From UMGS1002 sp964463325 (GTDB lineage: Bacteria > Bacillota > Clostridia > Oscillospirales > CAG-272): a stretch of 13,177 bases of DNA. Under the pieces are notes generated by a model. The model was not told where the DNA came from and did not search any database. It worked only from the letters and a program-made list of their open reading frames with translations. Location of the stretch: assembly GCA_964463325.1 (NCBI GenBank), contig CAYXBY010000042.1, forward strand, positions 1 to 13,177, written 5' to 3'. Positions within the stretch are counted from its first letter, which is position 1. Each line of letters opens with the position of its first letter. Below are positions 5,733 through 12,474 of this stretch, piece after piece. The translations under genes and the position numbers were made by a program.

Positions 5733-6521
5733 ATGTTCACTGTAAACCACTTTATCTGGCTGGGAATATGCGTTGTACTGGGCGTGGCGGCGTTTTTGTA
5801 TCTCAAACGCCATCGTCCGCCGCTGCGCCGTGTGCTGACGGTAGCGTGCATTATATGCGTGCTCTCGGAGTTTATCAAAACGCTCAGCGTGCTGCAAATG
5901 GTGCCCTCTAGCGACGGCGCCTCGGTGCGGCTGTATCTCGAGATGCAGCATTTGCCGCTGCATTTGTGCTCGATACAGATAATCTTTATCTTTTTTGTCC
6001 GCTTTGCGCGTGACGGTCGCGTGCGCGATGCGCTGCTGGCCTTTATGTACCCGACCTGCACGCTGGGGGCGCTGTTTGCGCTGGCGCTGCCGTCCATTTT
6101 CACCTCAACCATCGAGGTGTCGCAGGCGTTCGTACACCCACTGGCATATCAGTTTTTTCTGTTTCACACCATGCTGGTGGTGCTGGGGATATACATCGCG
6201 GTGTCGGGCGAGGTGGACATACAGCCGCGGCACTACCTTTCCAGTCTCGGAATACTGGCCAGCATGGGCTTTATTTCGATCTATTTCAATTCCATGTTTG
6301 CCGTGCCGACCTACGTCGACGATGTGTTAGTCAGCGTTGATTATTCGACGAATTTCTTTTTCACCGAGTTCACGCCCATCGGCATGGAGCTGACGGAGTT
6401 GTGGCAGTGGGGCGTCTATATGGGTATTATCGCCGCGCTGGCCGTGGTGTTGATCGGGCTGTGGTATATACCGTATTTCGTCAAGGCCTACAGGGCGGGG
6501 AAGCGCAAAAATAAAGATTGA
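5733..6521 (+). CDS. YwaF/TIGR02206-type integral membrane protein, function unknown
   Basis: The 262-residue product is almost entirely membrane-embedded, with about seven hydrophobic segments (roughly residues 7-24, 33-52, 75-90, 101-120, 138-158, 166-186 and 228-250) and a basic C-terminus (KAYRAGKRKNKD). The segment HLPLHLCS (73-80) and the later FFLFH (141-145) are the features I associate with the YwaF family, related to eukaryotic TMEM164. TMEM164 has been reported to act as a phospholipid acyltransferase using a conserved Cys; Cys79 here may be the matching residue, but that is an inference and bacterial members have no settled role. GAGG 8 nt before ATG 5733 supports the start. The gene stands alone and converges on glyA. 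Confidence 0.8.
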   Translation: MFTVNHFIWLGICVVLGVAAFLYLKRHRPPLRRVLTVACIICVLSEFIKTLSVLQMVPSSDGASVRLYLEMQHLPLHLCSIQIIFIFFVRFARDGRVRDALLAFMYPTCTLGALFALALPSIFTSTIEVSQAFVHPLAYQFFLFHTMLVVLGIYIAVSGEVDIQPRHYLSSLGILASMGFISIYFNSMFAVPTYVDDVLVSVDYSTNFFFTEFTPIGMELTELWQWGVYMGIIAALAVVLIGLWYIPYFVKAYRAGKRKNKD

Positions 6522-6528
6522 GACGAGC

Positions 6529-6560
6529 AGAGCCGAGGGCATTGAAAAGCCCTCGGCTCT
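6529..6560. terminator. Shared hairpin between the convergent YwaF-like gene and glyA
   Basis: A perfect 12-bp stem, AGAGCCGAGGGC (6529-6540) and GCCCTCGGCTCT (6549-6560), with an 8-nt loop lies between the two stop codons. The T-tracts on either side are poor, but position and stem strength support bidirectional termination. Confidence 0.8.
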
Positions 6561-6577
6561 TTGAGTATGTCAATGTA

Positions 6578-7825
6578 TCACAGGTCGGCGTACAGTGGAA
6601 ATTCACGGCACAGCTCGGCAACCTCGGCACGGACGGTGTCGGCGCTTGTCTCATAGTTGTCAGCGGTCAGCGCGAACAGGTGTGCGATGCGACGCATCTG
6701 CTCTGGCTTCATGCCGCGGGTGGTGAGCGCCGGTGTTCCGACGCGGATGCCCGAGGTGATGAAGGGTGACTGCGGGTCATCTGGAATGGCGTTTTTGTTG
6801 ACGGTGATGTGCACCTCGTCGAGCCTATGCTCGAATTCCTTGCCGGTGATCCCCTTGCTGCGCAGGTCGACCAGCATGAGGTGGTTGTCGGTGCCGCCTG
6901 AGACGAGATCAAAGCCCTCAGCCGTCAGCGCCGCGGCGAGCGCCTGCGCATTTTCGACTATTTGACGCTGATATTCGGCAAATTCCGGCGTCATGGCCTC
7001 CTTGAAGCAGACTGCCTTGGCGGCTATTATGTGCATGAGCGGGCCGCCCTGTATTCCGGGGAATATGGCTTTGTCGATGGCCTTAGCGTACTGCTCGCGG
7101 CAGAGGATCATGCCGCCGCGCGGGCCGCGCAGCGTTTTGTGGGTGGTGGTGGTGACGACGTCGGCATACGGTACGGGCGAGGGGTGCAGTCCAGCGGCGA
7201 CCAGCCCGGCGATATGCGCCATGTCGACCATCATATAGGCGCCTACCTCGTCGCAGATATGGCGTATGCGCTCAAAATCGATGATACGCGGGTAGGCGGA
7301 GGCGCCGGACACTATCATGCGGGGGTGCAGCTCCCGCGCCTGATGTTCAAGAGCGTCGTAATCGATGCGGAAGTCACTGCCGACACCGTAGGGCACGAAA
7401 TTATAAAATCTTCCCGAGAGATTGACTGGGCTGCCATGCGTCAGGTGACCGCCGTGCGCCAGCGACATACCCATCACGGTGTCGCCGTGCTCAAGCAGGG
7501 CAACATAGACGGCGGTATTAGCCTGTGAGCCACTGTGTGGCTGGACATTTGCATGCTCGGCGCCGAACAGCTTGCATGCGCGTGACCGTGCCAGCTCTTC
7601 AACCACATCTACGCAGGCACAGCCACCGTAGTAACGCCGCGCAGGATAGCCCTCAGCGTATTTGTTGGTCATTATGCTGCCGGCGGCAGCCAGCACGGCG
7701 GGGGAGACAAAGTTTTCAGAGGCGATCATCTCAAGCCCCTCGGATTCGCGCGTATATTCTGCGCGGATGGCGGCGGCGACGTCTGGATCGATGGTGTCTA
7801 TATAGCGAAGATTTTCGTTGAGCAT
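6578..7825 (-). CDS. glyA: Serine hydroxymethyltransferase
   Basis: SHMT converts serine and tetrahydrofolate to glycine and methylene-tetrahydrofolate, the main source of one-carbon units. The 415-residue protein has the usual length. Visible family features: GLEMIASENF near the N-terminus, TNKYAEGYPARRYYGGC, QPHSGSQAN, AHGGHLTHGS, VDMAHIAGLVAAG, the PLP-binding TTTTHKTLRGPRGG with Lys230, PGIQGGPLMH and GIRVGTPALTTRG. It is a fold-type I PLP enzyme and works as a dimer or tetramer. ATG 7825 is chosen because AAAGGA lies 9-10 nt upstream; an in-frame TTG at 7843 would start before that site. It has its own promoter, and the short leader of about 30 nt leaves no room for a riboswitch. Nothing in it looks degraded. 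Confidence 0.97.
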   Translation of the reverse strand: MLNENLRYIDTIDPDVAAAIRAEYTRESEGLEMIASENFVSPAVLAAAGSIMTNKYAEGYPARRYYGGCACVDVVEELARSRACKLFGAEHANVQPHSGSQANTAVYVALLEHGDTVMGMSLAHGGHLTHGSPVNLSGRFYNFVPYGVGSDFRIDYDALEHQARELHPRMIVSGASAYPRIIDFERIRHICDEVGAYMMVDMAHIAGLVAAGLHPSPVPYADVVTTTTHKTLRGPRGGMILCREQYAKAIDKAIFPGIQGGPLMHIIAAKAVCFKEAMTPEFAEYQRQIVENAQALAAALTAEGFDLVSGGTDNHLMLVDLRSKGITGKEFEHRLDEVHITVNKNAIPDDPQSPFITSGIRVGTPALTTRGMKPEQMRRIAHLFALTADNYETSADTVRAEVAELCREFPLYADL

Positions 7826-7861
7826 GGCAGAGATTCCTTTCAAAAGTGGGGTATTGCATAT

Positions 7862-7890
7862 ATTATATTACAAAACAGCAATTAAAACAA
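7862..7890 (-). promoter_or_regulatory. Promoter of glyA
   Basis: On the minus strand TTGTTT (7885-7890) and TATAAT (7862-7867) are 17 bp apart. Confidence 0.72.
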
Positions 7891-7893
7891 GGT

Positions 7894-7917
7894 AAAAACA
7901 CAAATTTCGGTGTTTTT
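7894..7917. repeat. AT-rich inverted repeat between divergent promoters
   Basis: AAAAACAC (7894-7901) pairs with GTGTTTTT (7910-7917) around an 8-nt loop. It sits upstream of the glyA -35 box, so it is not a terminator for a known gene; it could be a regulator site or a chance AT-rich dyad. Confidence 0.35.
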
Positions 7918-8010
7918 TATCACATAAAACTATAAAGGTCCTCCATCAAAATGCAAAATTGATCAAAATGACTGATGCAATAAAAAAATATCACTAAGTT
8001 AAAATCGTTA

Positions 8011-8040
8011 TTGACAAACTACCCGATAATGTGATATAAT
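8011..8040 (+). promoter_or_regulatory. Promoter of the MgsA-like gene
   Basis: TTGACA (8011-8016) and TATAAT (8035-8040) match consensus exactly with an 18-bp spacer. Confidence 0.8.
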
Positions 8041-8075
8041 GTATTCGTAGAACTTTTCGGAGAGGCGGATGTAAT

Positions 8076-8510
8076 ATGGAGATAGCAATAATGGCTCACG
8101 ACATCAAAAAGGAACTGATGGCGCAGTTCTGTATCGCGTACTGCGGCATATTGAGCAAGCACACTCTGTGCGCTACGAGCATTACTGCGAAATATATTTC
8201 TGACGCCACCGGGCTGACGATCGAGCGGCTGATGGCGGGTGAGCAGGGCGGAGAACAGCAAATAACTTCACGTGTAGCTTATAATGAGATCGATCTGCTG
8301 CTCTACTTCCGCGACACGCGGCCTTCTACCGTGTATAATGATGTCGAGCATGAGCTGCTGAGAATGTGTGACCTTTATAATATTCCAGTGGCGACTAACA
8401 TTGCAACTGCCGAGGCGCTTGTCTGCGCACTTGACAGGGGCGAGCTGGATTGGCGCGAGTTTATCAATCCGCGTTCCGAATATAATCGCAAGCTGCACGG
8501 CGGCCTCTGA
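8076..8510 (+). CDS. Methylglyoxal-synthase-like protein with altered active site
   Basis: The 144-residue protein clearly belongs to the methylglyoxal synthase (MgsA) fold, whose active members turn dihydroxyacetone phosphate into methylglyoxal and phosphate. An ungapped match to remembered E. coli MgsA (offset 11) runs from His8-Asp9 (His19-Asp20) and Lys12 (Lys23) through NIPVATNIATAEAL in the C-terminal half. Several key positions differ: the phosphate loop ATGTTG reads ATSITA (Thr47 to Ile36), catalytic Asp71 is Glu60 in GGEQQ, His98 is Tyr87 and Asp101 is Val90. The protein is otherwise intact with a consensus promoter and GAGGCGG 7 nt before the ATG, so it is a maintained gene and not a wreck. 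It is probably weak or inactive as a synthase; it may bind another ligand. It ends directly before the thrS T-box. Confidence 0.85.
   Translation: MEIAIMAHDIKKELMAQFCIAYCGILSKHTLCATSITAKYISDATGLTIERLMAGEQGGEQQITSRVAYNEIDLLLYFRDTRPSTVYNDVEHELLRMCDLYNIPVATNIATAEALVCALDRGELDWREFINPRSEYNRKLHGGL
8481..8486 (+). promoter_or_regulatory. Candidate -10 box for the thrS leader inside the MgsA-like gene
   Basis: TATAAT lies within the last codons of the upstream gene, at a distance that would start a transcript near 8493, just before the T-box. No good -35 is present, so thrS may also be read through from the MgsA-like promoter. Confidence 0.35.
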
Positions 8511-8511
8511 A

Positions 8512-8707
8512 GCCGCAGGGTGGGAAGCATGTCCGCAGGGATGTCGACGCACAGAGAGAAGGGGAAGCTGAGAGCCCTTCCGTTAGAGCCCCCGGGGGTA
8601 CCGATCCCGCAGTTATTTGAATAAACATGAGTTAAAAGCTCGGGTGGAACCGTGCGTTATTTTTCGCACCCCGGACAGCGTTTTTTGCTGGCGGGGTGCG
8701 CTTTTTT
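8512..8707 (+). promoter_or_regulatory. Threonine T-box riboswitch controlling thrS
   Basis: T-boxes sense uncharged tRNA and let transcription pass a terminator when it binds. The antiterminator motif GGGTGGAACCGTGCG (8643-8657) contains the TGGAACC bulge that pairs with the tRNA acceptor end. The competing terminator is CGCACCCCG (8665-8673) with CGGGGTGCG (8692-8700), an inner CAGC/GCTG stem, and six T to 8707. In Stem I, AGAGAG (8552-8557) leads into a distal hairpin (GAAGGG/CCCTTC), and GGGAT pairs with ATCCC at the base. The specifier ACC (8600-8602), a Thr codon followed by G, lies just 5' of ATCCC, which agrees with the thrS gene downstream. The 5' limit is approximate, since it begins at or near the upstream stop codon. 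Confidence 0.92.
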
Positions 8708-8751
8708 GCAAATAATTTTAATATAAATACAACGTAAAGGAGCTTTTTGAA

Positions 8752-10515
8752 ATGAAGATCATTTATAAGGATGGGACAGTGGCCGAGTGCCCGGTGGAGG
8801 AGGAGCTGCAGGTGCTGCGGCACACTGCCGCTCACATACTGGCGCAGGCTGTTAAAAGACTGTATCCCGAGGCCGATTTTGGATACGGACCCGCGACAGA
8901 AAAGGGCTTTTTCTATGACATAGACCTCGGCGACACCAAGCTGGCCGACGAGGATCTTGCCAAGATCGAAAAGGAGATGACCAAGATAGTCAAGGAAAAC
9001 CTGCCTATCAAGCCGTTCATCCTGCCGAGAGCCGAAGCCATCAAGCTGATGGAGGAGCGCGGCGAAAAATATAAGGTCGAGCACATTGGCGATCTGCCCG
9101 AGGACGCTGTCATCAGCTTCTATCAGCAGGGTGAATATATCGACATGTGCGTGGGGCCGCACCTCTGCTACACCAAGGCGCTCAAGGCCTTTAAGCTGAC
9201 GCAGCAGTCCGGTGCGTACTGGAAAAACGACAAAAATAACAAGATGCTTACCCGCATCAACGGCGTCGCCTTCCGCACACAGGCCGAGCTTGATGAATAC
9301 CTCAAGCTGCTTGAGGAGGCCGAGCGCCGCGACCACCGCAAGCTGGGGCGCGAGATGGGGCTGTTCATGCTGTGCGACGAAGCACCTGGCTTCCCCTTCT
9401 TCTTGCCCAACGGCATGGCGCTGAGAAATTCGCTCATCGACTACTGGCGCGATATCCATACAAGAGAGCACTATGTCGAGGTCTCGACCCCGCTCATTAT
9501 GAACCGCCACCTCTGGGAGACCAGCGGCCACTGGGATCATTACAAGGATAACATGTATTCCACCATCATCGACGACGAGACCTACTGCGTCAAGCCCATG
9601 AACTGCCCGGGCGGCGTTATGGTCTACCGCAGCCAGCCGCACAGCTATAGAGAGCTGCCGATGCGCGTCGGTGAGCTGGGACTGGTGCACCGCCATGAGC
9701 TCAAGGGGGCACTGCATGGGCTGTTCCGCGTCCGCTGCTTTACGCAGGACGATGCCCACATCTTTATGCGCCGCGATCAGATAACCGACGAGATAGTCGG
9801 CGTTGTTCACCTGATCGATGAGGTGTACAAAAAGTTCGGCTTCAAGTATACGGTCGAGCTGTCCACCCGCCCCGAGAACAGCATGGGCAGCGACGAGGAC
9901 TGGGAGGCCGCGACCACTGGCCTTATCACGGCGCTCAATAAGCTGGGCATGCCCTATGTCATCAATGAGGGCGACGGTGCCTTCTACGGCCCCAAGATCG
10001 ACTTTCACCTTGAGGATTGCCTGGGTCGCACCTGGCAGTGCGGCACCATTCAGCTGGATTTCCAGATGCCGCTCAACTTCGAGCTTGAGTATATCGACGA
10101 GAACAACCAGCGCCAGAGACCGATAATGGTTCACCGCGTATGTTTCGGCTCAATCGAGCGCTTTATCGGCATACTGACTGAACACTTTGCCGGCAAGTTC
10201 CCGACATGGCTGGCACCCACCCAGGTAAAGGTGCTGACACTGCCAGGAACCGACCACGCCTTCGCGCACAAGATATATGACGAGCTGCGTGCGAACGGTA
10301 TTCGCGTGGTGCTTGACGATCGTAATGAAAAGATCGGCTACAAGATCCGCGAGGCGCGCCAGGTCGACAGAGTGCCCTACATGGTCATCGTCGGTGCCAG
10401 CGAGATAGAAAGCGGAACGGTCTCCGTCCGCGACCGCGACACCGATCAGACCACCAATATGCAGCCGGCCGAATTTATCGACATGCTGACTGCTAAGATC
10501 GCTAACAGAGACTGA
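8752..10515 (+). CDS. thrS: Threonyl-tRNA synthetase lacking the TGS domain
   Basis: ThrRS loads threonine on tRNA-Thr. The 587-residue protein is shorter than the usual 640 or so because the N-terminal TGS domain is absent: it starts almost directly with the editing domain, whose metal-type motifs HTAAH (His24, His28) and CVGPH (Cys133, His137) are intact, so mischarged serine can be removed. The class II catalytic core follows: MNCPGG with Cys285, TQDDAHIF with His336 and HRVCFGSIERF with His461, the three expected zinc ligands, then the anticodon-binding domain from about residue 485 (VKVLTLPG to the end), with DDRNEKIGYKIREA near 525-538. AAAGGAG lies 10 nt before ATG 8752. Expression is set by the T-box upstream, and a strong terminator follows. 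Confidence 0.97.
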   Translation: MKIIYKDGTVAECPVEEELQVLRHTAAHILAQAVKRLYPEADFGYGPATEKGFFYDIDLGDTKLADEDLAKIEKEMTKIVKENLPIKPFILPRAEAIKLMEERGEKYKVEHIGDLPEDAVISFYQQGEYIDMCVGPHLCYTKALKAFKLTQQSGAYWKNDKNNKMLTRINGVAFRTQAELDEYLKLLEEAERRDHRKLGREMGLFMLCDEAPGFPFFLPNGMALRNSLIDYWRDIHTREHYVEVSTPLIMNRHLWETSGHWDHYKDNMYSTIIDDETYCVKPMNCPGGVMVYRSQPHSYRELPMRVGELGLVHRHELKGALHGLFRVRCFTQDDAHIFMRRDQITDEIVGVVHLIDEVYKKFGFKYTVELSTRPENSMGSDEDWEAATTGLITALNKLGMPYVINEGDGAFYGPKIDFHLEDCLGRTWQCGTIQLDFQMPLNFELEYIDENNQRQRPIMVHRVCFGSIERFIGILTEHFAGKFPTWLAPTQVKVLTLPGTDHAFAHKIYDELRANGIRVVLDDRNEKIGYKIREARQVDRVPYMVIVGASEIESGTVSVRDRDTDQTTNMQPAEFIDMLTAKIANRD

Positions 10516-10525
10516 GTCCACGCTC

Positions 10526-10564
10526 AGCCGCAACGCCGCCATTTGCGGCGTTGCGGCTGCTTTT
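10526..10564 (+). terminator. Intrinsic terminator of thrS
   Basis: A perfect 14-bp stem, AGCCGCAACGCCGC (10526-10539) with GCGGCGTTGCGGCT (10545-10558), has a 5-nt loop and ends in GC and four T. Confidence 0.93.
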
Positions 10565-10651
10565 AACTAAAAAATTGTAACGCTAATAGTTGCTTGTGCT
10601 TTTTGACTACATTTTTTTGGCGCTTTACATTATTAATTATCGCAAATACCC

Positions 10652-10680
10652 TTGAAAAAATCTCATATTTATGGTATAAT
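10652..10680 (+). promoter_or_regulatory. Promoter of the heterodimeric ABC exporter genes
   Basis: TTGAAA (10652-10657) and TATAAT (10675-10680) are 17 bp apart, with a TG before the -10 (extended type). The leader has a small GCGTC/GACGC hairpin (10693-10707) just before the ribosome site, which might affect translation. Confidence 0.82.
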
Positions 10681-10731
10681 AATTACTTACGGGCGTCGGA
10701 ATGACGCAAGAATTCAGGAGGAAAAGAAAGT

Positions 10732-12474
10732 ATGCTAAAAAAGCTGGCAGAGAGTATTCGCGAATACAAATTACCCTCTGTATTGACATTTTTATTTATA
10801 CTTTGTGAGGCTGTTATCGAGTGCTTTATACCGTTTATAACGGCAAGGCTCGTTGATAGGATCGAGGCAGGATCGGAAATAGCCGTTGTTCTGCAAACGG
10901 GGGCTATTTTGCTCGTTTTGGCGCTCGCATCGCTGTGCTGCGGCGGTATTGCAGGCCTTATGTCTGCTAAGGCGTCCTCGGGCTTTGCCAAAAATCTGCG
11001 CAGCGATATATTCCACAAGGTACAGACCTATTCGTTTGAAAATATTGACAAATTTTCGTCGGCGTCGCTCGTCACTCGTATGACGACCGACGTTTCAAAC
11101 GTCCAAATATCCTATATGATGCTCATCCGCACAGCTATCCGTGCGCCTATGATGCTGATATTCTCCATTGTGATGGCTTATATCATGGGTGGCGCACTGG
11201 CTACGACGTTTGTAGTCATCATACCGATACTGGCCTTCGGCCTTATCATGGTCGCGCGCAAGGCTATGCCGGCATTTACCCGTGTTTTCAAAAAATACGA
11301 TAAGCTGAATGAGTCCATTGAGGAAAACGTGCGTGCGATGCGCGTCGTCAAGGGCTTTTCGCGCGAGGATCACGAAAAAGAGAAGTTTGGCGCGGCAGCA
11401 GAGGATATCCGCAAGGATTTTACGCATGCTGAGCGCATAGTGGCCATAAACTCCCCGCTGATGCAGTTCTGCGTCTATTTTAACATGGTGTTCGTCATGA
11501 TCGTCGGCTCCAAGCTGATAATCAGCAGCGGCGGCAGCACGATAGGCGTCGGCGAGATGTCCTCGATGCTGACCTATGGCTTCCAGGTGCTGATGCAGCT
11601 CATGATGCTGGCCATGATATATGTTATACTGACCATGTCGGCCGAGTCCGCTCGCCGTATCGTCGAGGTGCTCAATGAGGGCAGCACCATTCAGAACCCA
11701 GAAAGCCCCATTACCGAGGTAAAGGACGGCTCGGTGGATTTCTGCGACGTCAGCTTCAAATATTCCGCCAAGGCTAAGAAATACGCCCTGGCCGATATCG
11801 ATCTGCACATCGATTCGGGCATGACCGTCGGAATCATCGGCGGCACGGGCTCGAGCAAGTCGTCACTCATACAGCTGATCTCGCGACTCTACGATGTCAC
11901 CGATGGCAGCGTTAAGGTCGGTGGCGTCGATGTGCGCGAATACGATCTTGACACGCTGCGCTCGTCCGTTGCCGTGGTGCTGCAAAAGAACCTACTGTTC
12001 TCGGGCACCATCAAGGACAACCTGCGCTGGGGCAAGGAGGACGCGACCGACGAGGAGATGATCGAGGCCTGCCGGCTGGCTCAGGCGGACGATTTTGTCC
12101 GCTCCTTCCCGGACGGCTACGACACCTGGATAGAGCAGGGAGGCACCAACGTCTCCGGCGGCCAGAAACAGCGGCTGTGCATTGCGCGCGCGTTGCTCAA
12201 GCATCCCAAGATACTCATTCTCGACGACTCGACCAGCGCCGTCGACACCCGCACAGATGCCATGATCCGTGCCGGTTTTGCGTCCTACATCCCCGAAACC
12301 ACCAAGATCATCATTGCTCAGCGCGTGGCATCGGTGCAGGATGCCGACATGATAATCGTAATGGACAACGGCCGCATCTCGTCGGTCGGCAACCATGAGC
12401 AGCTGCTTGCCTCAAGCGAGATATATCGCGAGGTCTATGAGCAGCAGACAAACGGAGGTGAGGAGCATGAGTAA
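10732..12474 (+). CDS. ABC exporter half-transporter with degenerate ATP site (TM287/BmrC-like)
   Basis: This 580-residue protein fuses a six-helix exporter membrane domain (about residues 15-310) to an ATPase domain. It is the kind of subunit that pairs with a second half-transporter to pump drugs, lipids or peptides out of the cell. The ATPase has Walker A GGTGSSKSS (370-378, Lys376; Ser replaces the usual Gly before Lys), signature VSGGQ (474-478), and Walker B ILILDDSTS in which Asp499 replaces the catalytic Glu. The switch His is Gln530 in IAQRVASV. These changes are typical of the degenerate partner in heterodimeric exporters such as TM287/288 and BmrC/BmrD. AGGAGGA at 10716-10722 supports ATG 10732. 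The stop overlaps the next gene by 8 bp, which fits co-translation of the pair. Confidence 0.92.
   Translation: MLKKLAESIREYKLPSVLTFLFILCEAVIECFIPFITARLVDRIEAGSEIAVVLQTGAILLVLALASLCCGGIAGLMSAKASSGFAKNLRSDIFHKVQTYSFENIDKFSSASLVTRMTTDVSNVQISYMMLIRTAIRAPMMLIFSIVMAYIMGGALATTFVVIIPILAFGLIMVARKAMPAFTRVFKKYDKLNESIEENVRAMRVVKGFSREDHEKEKFGAAAEDIRKDFTHAERIVAINSPLMQFCVYFNMVFVMIVGSKLIISSGGSTIGVGEMSSMLTYGFQVLMQLMMLAMIYVILTMSAESARRIVEVLNEGSTIQNPESPITEVKDGSVDFCDVSFKYSAKAKKYALADIDLHIDSGMTVGIIGGTGSSKSSLIQLISRLYDVTDGSVKVGGVDVREYDLDTLRSSVAVVLQKNLLFSGTIKDNLRWGKEDATDEEMIEACRLAQADDFVRSFPDGYDTWIEQGGTNVSGGQKQRLCIARALLKHPKILILDDSTSAVDTRTDAMIRAGFASYIPETTKIIIAQRVASVQDADMIIVMDNGRISSVGNHEQLLASSEIYREVYEQQTNGGEEHE

Noticed and set aside
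7826..7861. Riboswitch in the glyA leader
   Set aside because: The predicted leader is about 30 nt, too short for a glycine, THF or SAM riboswitch.
8632..10134. 500-codon minus-strand frame opposite thrS
   Set aside because: Shadow frame crossing the T-box terminator; low-complexity, histidine- and leucine-rich translation without any recognisable domain.
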